Assembly (NCBI RefSeq): GCF_900188065.1
Contig: NZ_FZNQ01000006.1
Location: 1 to 64,000, forward strand
DNA length: 64,000 nt
Reading direction: 5' to 3'
Source of the DNA: Halorubrum vacuolatum
GTDB taxonomy: Archaea; Halobacteriota; Halobacteria; Halobacteriales; Haloferacaceae
The notes under the pieces are model-generated. The model was given only the letters and a program-made list of their open reading frames with translations. It was not told the DNA's origin and did not search any database. Numbering within the stretch: the first letter of the stretch is position 1; each line of letters starts with the position of its first letter. Both the position numbers and the translations under genes were made by a program. Below, piece by piece: positions 37,040 through 45,647 of the stretch.

Positions 37040-37499
37040 CGCTGATGGCCCGTACCTGTTCGATGTCGGGGTCATCGCTCTCGCACACACAACGGCTCCA
37101 GTTCGTGATGGAGCACTCTCGTATGTTCGCGAAGCTATCGCCGGTGAGATCGATGCCGTCGTTCCGTATCCTGCGCTCTTCGGTGCCCATGCCGTCCTCA
37201 CGACGTACTACGGATATTCGAACGCGGACGCCTCTCGGCTGCTCGGGAATTTTCTGGATGCGAAGCGAATCCACTGGTACGATCGGATGCCTGAAGCCGT
37301 CGTCCGGGGTGGGCTTTCACAGGCGGGTGACGTGAACGTTGATGGATGGGACGGATATTACGCGCAAGTGGCGATCGAGGAAGGAGTGAATACGGTGTTG
37401 ACGATAGACGACGACTTCGAACGGTTTGATGCGTTCGATACCGAGGTGATCCTTTCTCCTGAGGAATTTATCGAGTTAAATGAATTTCTCGAAAACTAG
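37032..37499 (+). CDS. PIN-domain toxin (VapC-like ribonuclease)
   Basis: The 155-residue protein has the PIN layout: Asp11 in YLFDVGVIAL, the central helices, then GWDGYYAQVAIEEG and the strand VLTIDDDFERFD carrying the last acidic residues. PIN toxins cut RNA with a metal ion held by these acids. The conserved glutamate usually found in the second position is not obvious in VPYPALFGAHAVL, so activity may be altered or the glutamate placed elsewhere. It overlaps the antitoxin gene by 8 bases, the usual toxin-antitoxin arrangement. Confidence 0.82.
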   Translation: MSDADGPYLFDVGVIALAHTTAPVRDGALSYVREAIAGEIDAVVPYPALFGAHAVLTTYYGYSNADASRLLGNFLDAKRIHWYDRMPEAVVRGGLSQAGDVNVDGWDGYYAQVAIEEGVNTVLTIDDDFERFDAFDTEVILSPEEFIELNEFLEN

Positions 37500-37586
37500 T
37501 TCACATCTCAGTATGTATAATGATATTGGATGATCAACTACTGAATGTCCGTTAGAATCAAACGGTCCGGCGACGCATCTCACGGT

Positions 37587-38006
37587 ATGAGCGCCGAACA
37601 GGAGAGACGGGCCATCCGCTGTCTGGTCGCGAAGGTTGGCCTCGACGGCCACGACAGGGGCGCACACGTGATCACGCGGGCGCTTCGTGACGCCGGGTTC
37701 GAGGTCGTCTACTCCGGGCTCCACCGCGCCCCCGACGAGATCGTCCAGGCGGCCGTCCAGGAGGACGTCGACGTGCTCGGGATCTCCATCCTCTCGGGCG
37801 CACACAACACGCTCGTCCCGAAGGTCATCGAGGGGCTCAAAGAGTACGGCGCGTTCGAGGACACCCTGATCGTCGTCGGCGGGATCATCCCCGATGACGA
37901 CAAAGCCGAGTTGAAGGAACTCGGCGTCGCGGAGATATTCGGCCCCGGCACACCGATGGAGGAGACGATCGCGTTCATCCGGGAACACGCACCGGAGCGA
38001 GCCTGA
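37587..38006 (+). CDS. Methylmalonyl-CoA mutase, B12-binding (small) subunit
   Basis: The 139-residue protein is the cobalamin-binding half of methylmalonyl-CoA mutase, which links propionyl-CoA to succinyl-CoA. The B12 motif DxHxxG is complete (Asp20, His22, Gly25 in GLDGHDRGAH), followed by SILSGAH and GGIIPDDD. The catalytic large subunit is not in the window. The ATG at 37587 (MSAEQERRAIRC) matches the family; an ATG at 37545, 28 bases from a TATA box (37514-37520), is an alternative that adds 14 residues. The stop shares a base with the meaB start (TGATG), so translation is coupled. Confidence 0.9.
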   Translation: MSAEQERRAIRCLVAKVGLDGHDRGAHVITRALRDAGFEVVYSGLHRAPDEIVQAAVQEDVDVLGISILSGAHNTLVPKVIEGLKEYGAFEDTLIVVGGIIPDDDKAELKELGVAEIFGPGTPMEETIAFIREHAPERA

Positions 38007-39283
38007 TGGGCCTGGATGACGTCATCGGGGCCGACAGCCCTCCGTCCGAGGTCCCCGAGGCGATCGCCGACCTCGTCGACGGCGTCCTCGCCGGCGAGCA
38101 GCGGGCGCTCGCCCGCGCCATCACGTACATCGAGAACCGCTCGCCGGGCCATCGGGCGCTCGTCTCCCGGCTGCACGAACACGCCGGCTCCGCCGCGGTG
38201 ATCGGGATCACCGGCGCGCCCGGCGCGGGGAAATCGACGCTCGTCGACAAACTCGCGGCGACCTACCGCGAGCGAGGGGACACCGTCGGCGTCGTCGCGG
38301 TCGATCCCTCCTCGCCGTACACGGGCGGGGCGGTGCTCGGCGACCGCATTCGGATGGGCTCGAACGTCGGCGACATGGAGGTGTTTTTCCGATCGATGAG
38401 CGCACGCGGCCGCCTCGGCGGGCTCTCGACCGCGACGGCGGACACCGTGACGGCGCTCGACGCCTTCGGCAAGGACGTCGTGATCATCGAGACCGTCGGG
38501 GCCGGACAGAACGAGGTCGACATCGTTCGAACCGCCCACACCGTCGCGGTGCTCGTTCAACCCGGCTCCGGCGACGACGTGCAGACGCTGAAAGCCGGCA
38601 TCCTCGAGATCGGCGACGTGTTCGTCGTCAACAAAGCCGACACCGACGGCGTCGAGCGCACCGTCGCCGAATTGGAGGAGATGGTCCACCGCCGGCAGGG
38701 GACGACGGTCGGGCTGAACGCCGGTCACCACGGTCCCGGCGCCCTCGACGCGAACGCCCATGGAGGCGACGGGGGCGGTACGGTCGACGGGGGCGGTACG
38801 GTCGACGGGGGCGGTACGGTCGACGGGGCTGACGGGGGCGGTACGGTCGACGGGGCTGACGGGGGCGGTACGGACGATGAGGCCGGATCGGATGCCGAGG
38901 GCGACTCGACCGCCGAACCGCCTTCGTGGACGCCGGAGGTTTGCCGGACGGTCGGGACGACCGGTGAGGGCGTCGAGGAACTCATCGGGACGTTCGACGC
39001 GCACGAGACGTATCTCCGGGACTCGGGCGTGCTGGCCGAGCGAACGAAGCGTCGGTACGCCGAGGAGATTCGAACGCTCGTTCGGGGCGATATCGGCGCG
39101 ATCGCTGACGACGAGATCGATCGACGGGGTGGGATCGACGCGCTCGCCGAACGGGTTCGCAGACGCGAGACCGACCCATACACCGTCGCGAGCGCGGTCG
39201 TCGAACCCATCGCGAGGTGTGTCCAGGAACGGACGGATCCGACACGGGAACGATCGGACGGGACGGACGCGGACGGCGCGTAG
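38006..39283 (+). CDS. meaB: Methylmalonyl-CoA mutase-associated GTPase MeaB
   Basis: The 425-residue G3E-like GTPase loads and protects the B12 cofactor of methylmalonyl-CoA mutase. GAPGAGKST (about 70) is the P-loop, DPSSPYTGGAVLGDRIRM the switch region, ETVGAGQNEVDI G3, and NKAD G4. The protein is about 100 residues longer than usual because a low-complexity insert (residues about 240-310, rich in Gly/Asp/Ala) interrupts the G domain after VHRRQGTTVGLNAG; part is the repeat DGGGTV. The gene is translationally coupled to the B12 subunit. The C-terminal dimer helices are present. Confidence 0.92.
   Translation: MGLDDVIGADSPPSEVPEAIADLVDGVLAGEQRALARAITYIENRSPGHRALVSRLHEHAGSAAVIGITGAPGAGKSTLVDKLAATYRERGDTVGVVAVDPSSPYTGGAVLGDRIRMGSNVGDMEVFFRSMSARGRLGGLSTATADTVTALDAFGKDVVIIETVGAGQNEVDIVRTAHTVAVLVQPGSGDDVQTLKAGILEIGDVFVVNKADTDGVERTVAELEEMVHRRQGTTVGLNAGHHGPGALDANAHGGDGGGTVDGGGTVDGGGTVDGADGGGTVDGADGGGTDDEAGSDAEGDSTAEPPSWTPEVCRTVGTTGEGVEELIGTFDAHETYLRDSGVLAERTKRRYAEEIRTLVRGDIGAIADDEIDRRGGIDALAERVRRRETDPYTVASAVVEPIARCVQERTDPTRERSDGTDADGA
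38768..38872 (+). repeat. In-frame 18-bp/27-bp tandem repeat inside meaB
   Basis: GACGGGGGCGGTACGGTC occurs at 38768, 38786 and 38804, then alternates with the 9-base unit GACGGGGCT (copies at 38831 and partly at 38858). It encodes DGGGTV and DGA units. All units are multiples of three, so the frame is kept. Confidence 0.95.
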
Positions 39284-39350
39284 TCGTGCACCACCCATCC
39301 GGTCGCGATGACGCGTCACGCTTTTTCGGTCCGCCGACAAACCATCGACC

Positions 39351-39977
39351 GTGACCGTCGATCACCACGGCCGACTGTCCGCGGCGACCCGCGAGGCGGT
39401 CAGGGAGGCGGCAGCCGCGGCGCAAGCCGGCGAGCTCGTCGTCTATCCGACCGAAACCGTCTACGGCCTTGGCGCGGACGCGCTGGATGCCGACGCCGTC
39501 GGACGCGTCTTCGAGTTGAAAGGTCGCGACCGCGACGATCCGCTCTCGCTCGGCGTGGGGAGCGTCTCGGCCGCACAGCGACACCTCCGGCCCACGGAGC
39601 GAACGCTGGCGTTCATGCGGGCGTTCCTCCCCGGGCCGATCACGGTCGTCGCCGAACGTGGCCCGTCGGTGCCGGACGGGCTGACCGGCGGCCGTGATCG
39701 CGTCGGCGTTCGGGTTCCGGATCATCCGATCGCGATCGCGTTGTTGCGTGCGACGGGGCCGCTGACGGCGACGAGTGCGAACGTCTCGGGTACCGGGAGC
39801 GTCGTCCGAGTCGGGGACCTCGACGGGCGGATCCGTGCGGGCGTCTCGGCCATCGTCGACGGTGGGGAGACGGGCGGTGTCGAGAGTACGGTCGTCGACC
39901 CCGAACACGGGGTGATCCACCGCCGTGGGGCGATGGCCTCGGCGATCGAGGCGTGGCTCGCCGATCCGCCGGTGTGA
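39351..39977 (+). CDS. Threonylcarbamoyl-AMP synthase (Sua5/YrdC family)
   Basis: The 208-residue enzyme makes threonylcarbamoyl-AMP for the t6A modification of tRNAs reading ANN codons. YPTETVYGLGADA is the N-terminal signature, ELKGRDRDDPLSL the nucleotide/substrate loop, and TATSANVSG the C-terminal one. It is the short (YrdC-only) form, without the Sua5 C-terminal domain. The start is a GTG at 39351; no ATG precedes the first strand. It lies 67 bases behind meaB. Confidence 0.9.
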   Translation: MTVDHHGRLSAATREAVREAAAAAQAGELVVYPTETVYGLGADALDADAVGRVFELKGRDRDDPLSLGVGSVSAAQRHLRPTERTLAFMRAFLPGPITVVAERGPSVPDGLTGGRDRVGVRVPDHPIAIALLRATGPLTATSANVSGTGSVVRVGDLDGRIRAGVSAIVDGGETGGVESTVVDPEHGVIHRRGAMASAIEAWLADPPV

Positions 39978-40019
39978 ACGGGGGCTCGAGGTTAATCGGG
40001 CTGGAATGGAGAATGCGCC

Positions 40020-40286
40020 CTATACCGAGAGGTCGCCCTTCGCTTTGATCACGGTGAGGGCGTCGGCGTCGACCGTGTCGACGTCCAACCAGTGTGGCAC
40101 GTATTGGCGTTTGTCGTAGGCTTCGCGCTCGTCCTCGGTGCCGACCGTACACCAGAGCTGTGGCTCATCGGGCCCGTGCCACTCGCCCTGTTTGTTGATC
40201 CCGAAACACACCAGTTCCTCACCCTCGTACTCGATGATCGCGTCCTTTCGAATGCCGGGATCGCCGCGGACGATGAGGTGTTGCAT
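40020..40286 (-). CDS. Small conserved haloarchaeal protein (HAH_0734-like)
   Basis: The 88-residue protein begins MQHLIVRGDPGIRKDA and is a compact beta-rich acidic domain with CFGINKQGEWHG and CTVGTEDEREAY. I recall a haloarchaeal family named HAH_0734 of this size and N-terminus; no function is known. The ATG at 40286 is supported by a TATA-like GTTAAGCG (40308-40315) 26 bases upstream. It converges with the Sua5 gene. Confidence 0.75.
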   Translation of the reverse strand: MQHLIVRGDPGIRKDAIIEYEGEELVCFGINKQGEWHGPDEPQLWCTVGTEDEREAYDKRQYVPHWLDVDTVDADALTVIKAKGDLSV

Positions 40287-40691
40287 ACGCCACCGTTTGC
40301 GGGTTCGCCGCTTAACGGCTTCGATACCGCGGATCGGTACACTGGGAGTCCATTGTGGCCATCCGTTCCGTTCGTCGTCCCGTCCGTGAGGTCGTTCGTC
40401 GTCTCGTCCGTGAGTTCGTTCGTCGTCTACGCCCCACCGTAAGTTCGGCCGCCCACGGGAATCCACGGTCGCGTTCCTTGCCGCTGTAGCCCCTTCTATG
40501 ATGACAACTGTATGGTTCTATTCCGAATGATCTTTTGTCTATGGCTCGGTCGGGGTAAATCACGATCGAAATTGGTGTCGAATCCGGATAGATAATGATA
40601 ATCGTCAATCCTTTCAAAAATTGTTAAGTGTGTGTCCGTGTAATCAAGTGATAACCGCGGGACGACGCGACGGATCGTCCCATAAACGACC
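40287..40691. other. Gap before uspA with a 24-bp tandem repeat and AT-rich promoter region
   Basis: No gene is seen in these 405 bases. CGTTCGTCGTC(C/T)CGTCCGTGAG plus two bases is repeated at 40371-40394 and 40395-40418, with a third partial copy to 40430. From about 40495 the sequence turns AT-rich, with GATAATGATAATCG near 40592 and TGATAACC near 40649, the latter the most likely TATA element for the universal stress protein gene. Confidence 0.55.
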
Positions 40692-41246
40692 ATGTCAATC
40701 GAAACCGAAACCGACACCGAGACGCGCGATCGCTCCGGCGCGCCGAGAAACTCGTCCGCGGAGCTCGTACAGTCAGGTGCGACCAACCCATCGACCGCAA
40801 AGACCGGCACGGATCCGGGCCCTACCGGCCTCTTCGGACGCGTATTGGTCGTGACCGACGGGGAGGCGACGGGTCGAGCCGCCGTCGATGTCGGGATCGA
40901 TCTCGCCTCCGCACACGGCGCGACCGTCGAGGCGCTTTACGTCGTCGATACGACCGAGCACTGGGACATGGTGGTCGAACGCCGCGAGCGTGCCGGGGAA
41001 GCGGCCGTCGAGGACGCCGCTGCCCGCGGTCACCGTGCCGGTGTCGAGGTCGAAAAGCGGTTTCGCTACGGAATCGACCACGAGGAAGTGCTCGATTTCG
41101 CGGCCACACACGATGTCGACCTGATCGTCGTCGGCTCCGCGAGGCGGACCGGCCTCGACCGGCTGATCAACCCCGAACCGCTCCCGGTTCGACTTCAGCG
41201 TGGGGCCGACGTGCCCGTCCTCGTCGTCGGAACGGATCGGAACTGA
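40692..41246 (+). CDS. Universal stress protein (UspA family)
   Basis: The 184-residue protein has the Usp alpha/beta fold: GRVLVVTDGEATGRAAVDVGIDLA, VEALYVVD, a central helix, DVDLIVVGSARRTG and VPVLVVGT. The ATP-binding pattern G-x2-G-x9-G-(S/T) is degenerate in this copy, so it may not bind ATP. A 45-residue low-complexity N-terminal extension (TETDTETRDRSG) precedes the fold; a start closer to GRVLVV is possible but no good ATG is present. Usp proteins help survival in stress; the target is unknown. Confidence 0.87.
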   Translation: MSIETETDTETRDRSGAPRNSSAELVQSGATNPSTAKTGTDPGPTGLFGRVLVVTDGEATGRAAVDVGIDLASAHGATVEALYVVDTTEHWDMVVERRERAGEAAVEDAAARGHRAGVEVEKRFRYGIDHEEVLDFAATHDVDLIVVGSARRTGLDRLINPEPLPVRLQRGADVPVLVVGTDRN

Positions 41247-41253
41247 GTCGATT

Positions 41254-42396
41254 TTACGCGAGCGCGAGCGCCCGTGGAACCGAATCCGGGAGGTCGACGT
41301 CGATCCGGTCGAAGGAGTCTCCGGTGTCCGTCGTCCGGAAGAGCCCGCCTTCGTGAAGCATCCAGAACTCCCCGCTGGCTACTCCGGAAGCGAGGACCGC
41401 CCGTCGGATTCCGTCCCCACATGGAACGCCCCGCCCGTCGAGGCGCTCCCACGTCGTCGTGACCGTCCGCTCCCCATCTATCGCCATGGTCGTCCCATCC
41501 GTTCCCGCGGCCGTCCGTTCCTCATCCGTCGTCCCCGTCGCCCGCTCTTCGGTCACTGTTCTCCCATCGTCTGTTGCCGTCGAATGGCCCGATCGTGGAG
41601 CGGATCGGCGATAGAGATACGATCGCCCCCGTCGGTGCGCGTCGCTTGCGTTCGCGGCGGCGCTTACGAGGACCGTCTCGGGGTCGGTCGGGTCGACCGC
41701 GAGCCCCCAGACGTAGCCGTGATCGAGCCCGTCGTGTCTCGTCGTCCAGGTTCGACCTCGATCGGTGCTCTCGGCGTAGCCGTCGCCGGCGGCGGCGTAG
41801 ACGCGCTTGGGGACCATCGGGTGAGTCGCGAGCGTGTGGTTGTCGCGGCGTGCTCCCTCGGGGCGGTCGATCCACGTCTCCCCGTCGTCGGGCGTCACGA
41901 GCAAGGCACCCGCCTCGATGCCCACGTACCATCGGTCAGGATCGGCCGGTGCGGGCTCGATCCAGCGAACGTGGTCGGTCTCCGGGCGCGGCGGGAAGGA
42001 CCACTCGGCAGCCGAGGGAACCGCCCGTAGGCCGGGGCGTCGTTCGAAGGAGTCGCCGCCATCGGTCGAGCGGTACACCCGCGATGGCTCCGTCCCGACC
42101 CAGATCACGTCGGGATCGTGGGGACTGATGGCCACGGCCGTCACCGCCGACGAGTCGATCGCGTCGGTGCCGAGGCGCTCGACGGTTTCTCCCGCATCCG
42201 TCGACCGGATGAGCCCCTCGTCGAACGTGCCAGCGAACAGCGTCGAGCCGGTTGCCGCCACGCATTCCACGTCGCGATCGTCCAATATAATCGACGAGCT
42301 TGTGGCCTCGCCGGTGGGATCGTCGATGACCGCCAGTCCGCCACGGTACGCGGCGTACGCACGCGATGGTGTCGACGACGGGGCCGATGTGGACAT
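41254..42396 (-). CDS. Asp-box (BNR/sialidase-like) beta-propeller protein
   Basis: The 380-residue protein holds at least five Asp boxes (S/T-x-D-x-G-x-T/S-W/F): STDAGETVERL, STDGGDSFERR, TPDDGETWIDR, STDRGRTWTTR and TTDTGDSFDRI. They mark a six- or seven-bladed propeller like those of sialidases and photosystem-II assembly factor YCF48. No sialidase catalytic pattern is seen. A low-complexity Thr/Asp insert (about 275-325) splits the last blades. The ATG at 42396 is taken because the TATA box at 42419-42427 is 27 bases away; an ATG at 42402 is only two codons longer. No signal peptide is seen, so it is probably cytoplasmic. Function unknown. Confidence 0.8.
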   Translation of the reverse strand: MSTSAPSSTPSRAYAAYRGGLAVIDDPTGEATSSSIILDDRDVECVAATGSTLFAGTFDEGLIRSTDAGETVERLGTDAIDSSAVTAVAISPHDPDVIWVGTEPSRVYRSTDGGDSFERRPGLRAVPSAAEWSFPPRPETDHVRWIEPAPADPDRWYVGIEAGALLVTPDDGETWIDRPEGARRDNHTLATHPMVPKRVYAAAGDGYAESTDRGRTWTTRHDGLDHGYVWGLAVDPTDPETVLVSAAANASDAHRRGRSYLYRRSAPRSGHSTATDDGRTVTEERATGTTDEERTAAGTDGTTMAIDGERTVTTTWERLDGRGVPCGDGIRRAVLASGVASGEFWMLHEGGLFRTTDTGDSFDRIDVDLPDSVPRALALA

Positions 42397-42418
42397 GCCC
42401 ATTCGATCGGATCGCGGG

Positions 42419-42427
42419 GATATAAAC
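42419..42427 (-). promoter_or_regulatory. TATA box of the Asp-box propeller gene
   Basis: On the minus strand GTTTATATC is centred 27 bases before the ATG at 42396, fitting a leaderless message. Confidence 0.6.
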
Positions 42428-42480
42428 TCCCGACCGAGGCTGTCGATGACTTGCCTGCAAGATTGACCGAGACGGACATA

Positions 42481-42566
42481 TCGCCAGCAACGAACCGGTG
42501 ACGTTGGACACGTCGCCAGCAACGAACCGGTGACGTTGGACACGTCGCCAGCAACGAATCGGTGAC
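42481..42566 (+). repeat. 32-bp tandem repeat, nearly three copies
   Basis: TCGCCAGCAACGAACCGGTG plus ACGTTGGACACG occurs at 42481-42512 and 42513-42544, with a third, partial copy (one change) to 42566. It lies between the divergent propeller and HEXXH-protein genes. The core CAGCAACGAACCGG resembles the repeat near 36329-36352. Confidence 0.9.
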
Positions 42567-42667
42567 CGCGGCGTGTCGGCTCGCCGATAACATTGCTGGT
42601 GATCCGCCGACTACGCCCGCATTTGGCCGCAAGTGACTTATCTCCACACACTATGTGAATAATACGC

Positions 42668-43399
42668 ATGGATCTTCGCGTACTGGGGGACGTCCCCCCC
42701 GACCCGTTTCTCGGCGCTGCCGACCTGTTCGAGACCGAGTTCTCGCTGGAAAAACCGGTCCACGTTCGGATTCGTGAGGACCCCGACGAGCGAACATGGG
42801 CCGGTCACTATCCCGACAAACACGTTTTGAACGTCTCGCGGCGTGCCGCGACGAGCGCGATGGCCCGCGAGTTGGCCGTTCACGAGTTTTCACACATGGC
42901 CCGGTATGAAGAGGAGCACGTCTCACACGTCCAATCGACCGAGGAGGCGCTCTATCTCGGACTCGCCGGCGAGCGCGTCGAACGACGCAAACTCACGCAG
43001 TGTTATCAGATCGCCAATCACATGAAGGACATCTACGCCGACGACATCACCCTCTCCGTCGTGCCGTCGGACAAGCTCCTCGGGTTCTTGGAATCGACGC
43101 TCGCGGCGGCCGTCGCCGACCGACCCACGCCGCCGCGGCCGGGCTCACGACCGACCGGCACGGGTGCCGATCCGGCGATCACGGCCGTCAACGCCGCGTT
43201 CGCGCTGGCACTCATCGAGCGACACGACCTCGCCTCACCCGATCATCGGATCTATGACCTTGCCCGCGTCGCCGACGGCGACGCCCCCAACGTCGAGGTC
43301 GATGCATTTAAAAGACGGTTCGGCTCGCTTGGACCGGACCCGACCGCGAGTGACTACCGGAAGGCGCTCGTCTCCGCCACGCGGGCATACGCCATCTAA
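42668..43399 (+). CDS. HEXXH-containing protein (DUF5781-like), putative metalloprotease
   Basis: The 243-residue protein carries HEFSH at residues 72-76, a HEXXH zinc-protease pattern inside a helix (MARELAVHEFSHMARYEEEH), with a further Glu/His-rich stretch behind. I recall a haloarchaeal family DUF5781 of this length; the protease idea is inferred from the motif. Half of the protein is helical, and a short Pro/Arg linker lies near residue 155. A TATA-like ACTTATCTCC (about 42636-42645) is 27 bases before the ATG. It stands alone between the propeller gene and a histidine kinase. Confidence 0.72.
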   Translation: MDLRVLGDVPPDPFLGAADLFETEFSLEKPVHVRIREDPDERTWAGHYPDKHVLNVSRRAATSAMARELAVHEFSHMARYEEEHVSHVQSTEEALYLGLAGERVERRKLTQCYQIANHMKDIYADDITLSVVPSDKLLGFLESTLAAAVADRPTPPRPGSRPTGTGADPAITAVNAAFALALIERHDLASPDHRIYDLARVADGDAPNVEVDAFKRRFGSLGPDPTASDYRKALVSATRAYAI

Positions 43400-43482
43400 T
43401 GATCGTCGGGATGCCAGCGGCCCCATCCAAACGACATCGCGAGGCTGACGGTTGTGATTAAAAACAGCCACCGACAAACGCC

Positions 43483-45060
43483 TCACTCGCCTATCCACGG
43501 CTCTTCGGTCGCCTGCTCGGGCGTCGGGCCGCGGATCTCGAATCGGGCACCATCGGGGAGGAGTACACGGTCGTCCTCGACGTGGGCGGTGGGATCGACG
43601 GCGGCGTTACCAACGGGAGTCACCCCGTCGGTCGCGACCGTCACGGACCAGCCGTGTGCCTCACAGATCTCCCGGACGATGTCCAACCCGTAGCCCGTCC
43701 CCTCCTCGTTGGTGGTGAAACCCGGTTCGAACACCTTCTTGACGTTGTCCGGGTCGATCCCCGGCCCGTCGTCGGCGACAACGAACCCATCCGTCGTCGA
43801 GGCGACGACGACCCGCACCGACGTGTCATCCGTCTCTGAACTCGTCCCCCGGTCCTCGTCGGTGTCAGCCGCCCGTTCGCTGTTGTCAGTTCCACGTTCA
43901 CCGTTGCCGGCCGTCCGTTCGCGGTCGTCGACGCTCCCCGTCTCGTCGACGACCCCATGCTCCACGGCGTTGCGGAAGAGGTTCTCGAGGGCCTGCCGCA
44001 GACGACTCCGGTCCGCGAAGATCTGCGGATCGTCCGCGACGACGAGCGTCGCATCGTCGTCATCGATGGTCTCCCATGCCTCGTATGCGACGCTCGCGAG
44101 CGTTGCCTCCGTCGGATCATCTATTCCCTCGCCCTGCCGGGCGAGCGTCAGCAACTCCGTGATGAGTTGGTCGATACGCTCGGCTGCCCGTTCTCCCCGT
44201 TCCAGCGGCGCCGTGTCGTCCTGATACCGTGCCATCTCGATGGATCCCTTAACGACGGCCAACGGATTTCGAAGGTCGTGTGAAACGATGCTCGCGAACC
44301 GGTCGAGACGCTCGTTGCGGTCGGCGATCCGGCGTTCCCGACGTTTTCGTTCCGTGATTTCCCGGGAGTTTATCAACAGCCGACCGACGGTGTCCTCCGG
44401 GAGTCCGCGGGTGCGGGATTCGAGCCAGACCCAGTCGTCGTCGGCGGTCCGGTAGCGGTACTCAAGTGCGGAGCAGTCGTCGGGGCGGGTGAGTGCCTGA
44501 TAGAACTCCTCGGTGACGCGGTCGCGGTCCTCCGGATGAACGTATCCGAGCGGGGACCGACCGACAAGTGAGCCCTGCTCGTACCCTAATACCTCCTCGA
44601 CTGAGGGGCTCTCATAACGGACCCGTCCGTTCGTGTCGACTACGGTGACGATGTCCGTTCCGTATTCCAAAAACTCACGAAATCGCTCGGGAAAGGAGTG
44701 CTCAATGTCGACACAGCGGGCGGTGACGACCCGACCGCCGAATCCGGGGGCGAGTTCGTCATCAACGACCGACTGCACCCAGACGTAGCCGCCGTTGGCG
44801 TGCCTGATGCGGTGGACGACACGACGATCGGTTGCCACCGCCGAGAGGGCGTTCGAGACCGCCGATCGCTCGTCGGGGTGGACATGGTTGAGGAGGTCAG
44901 CGCCGGTGAGGTCCTTACGGTCGAACCCGATCACCCGTGGGACGCCCGGTCCCACGAACCCGAGTTCGCCGTCGACAGCGGCCACGACGAGGAATCGATC
45001 GGCGTGTGGCGGTGGCTCAATGTGGGCGGGCGGTCGACCGGTGCCACGGTGCGGGGACAT
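43483..45060 (-). CDS. PAS-domain sensor histidine kinase
   Basis: The 525-residue kinase has two PAS domains (about 25-130 and 135-260; the second begins with FLEYGTDIVTVVDTNGRVRYESPS) and a kinase core. The H-box is SHDLRNPLAVV, the N-box ALENLFRNAVEHG, and the G boxes DDGPGID and GTGYGLDI. A low-complexity acidic insert (about 400-440) splits the ATPase domain after the N-box. No membrane helix is seen, so it is a soluble sensor, perhaps of redox or small ligands. The ATG at 45060 follows a TATATA at 45066-45072 and gives the start MSPHRGTG; 55 more residues could be read upstream but have no domain. No response regulator adjoins it. Confidence 0.88.
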   Translation of the reverse strand: MSPHRGTGRPPAHIEPPPHADRFLVVAAVDGELGFVGPGVPRVIGFDRKDLTGADLLNHVHPDERSAVSNALSAVATDRRVVHRIRHANGGYVWVQSVVDDELAPGFGGRVVTARCVDIEHSFPERFREFLEYGTDIVTVVDTNGRVRYESPSVEEVLGYEQGSLVGRSPLGYVHPEDRDRVTEEFYQALTRPDDCSALEYRYRTADDDWVWLESRTRGLPEDTVGRLLINSREITERKRRERRIADRNERLDRFASIVSHDLRNPLAVVKGSIEMARYQDDTAPLERGERAAERIDQLITELLTLARQGEGIDDPTEATLASVAYEAWETIDDDDATLVVADDPQIFADRSRLRQALENLFRNAVEHGVVDETGSVDDRERTAGNGERGTDNSERAADTDEDRGTSSETDDTSVRVVVASTTDGFVVADDGPGIDPDNVKKVFEPGFTTNEEGTGYGLDIVREICEAHGWSVTVATDGVTPVGNAAVDPTAHVEDDRVLLPDGARFEIRGPTPEQATEEPWIGE

Positions 45061-45281
45061 CCGTTCTATATACTCACCTTTGTTGTTCCAACGGTTAAGT
45101 CCGCATCTCTGAATATCTATGTTGATATTTGAGCTCCCGTTGCCACAATCTGCTGAGTCCGTTGGTGGATCGGCGTAACGACAACCGAACGCTCCAGCTG
45201 TGTGCCGCTCCCACGTTCTCGTCATCCATGTGCGATGAACAGAAATATTAAATTCCCACTCTCAGTATCAGACCGATGGGG

Positions 45282-45354
45282 GGCGCGTAGCTCAGTGGAC
45301 AGAGCACTTGGTTCCGGACCAAGATGTCGCGAGTTCAAATCTCGTCGCGCCCGT
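45282..45354 (+). tRNA. tRNA-Arg (anticodon CCG)
   Basis: The 73-base gene folds as a cloverleaf: acceptor GGGCGCG with CGCGCCC and discriminator G, D arm GCTC/GAGC around AGTGGACA, anticodon stem CTTGG/CCAAG with loop TTCCGGA, and T stem GCGAG/CTCGT (one G-T pair) with loop TTCAAAT. The anticodon CCG reads CGG. CCA is not encoded. The DNA beyond its 3' end turns AT-richer and holds the defence island. Confidence 0.97.
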
Positions 45355-45647
45355 TCGATTCTCGAACGACCCGAATCCAACAGACGGCGTCGGGTTGTAT
45401 ATAAACCGACTTTGGCTGTCGAATTTGATTTCGTTCGATCATCGAATGAATCCGTTTGATCAGGGTGTCGTCTGGTGATTCGCGTACATCCAAATCCGGG
45501 TGGTAGGCATATAATCATTCACTTATTGAATCTGACCTAGCCTCTGTGGGCTCTGATTTTAGTCGTAGATTATACCGGAACACGATGGCTTGATCATGGA
45601 GCTTTCCAAGCCGAGAGTATACATGAGAGCGGATAGTGTGGTTGACT

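Noticed and set aside
37545-38006. Alternative start at 37545 for the B12 subunit
   Set aside because: It fits a TATA box but adds 14 residues not expected in the family; kept only as an alternative in the annotation.
43400-43482. Short hydrophobic frame between the HEXXH gene and the histidine kinase
   Set aside because: It reads about 20 hydrophobic residues but has no start codon upstream of them.
45355-45647. Second tRNA or attachment copy behind tRNA-Arg
   Set aside because: No cloverleaf and no repeat of the tRNA 3' end could be found by eye in this stretch.
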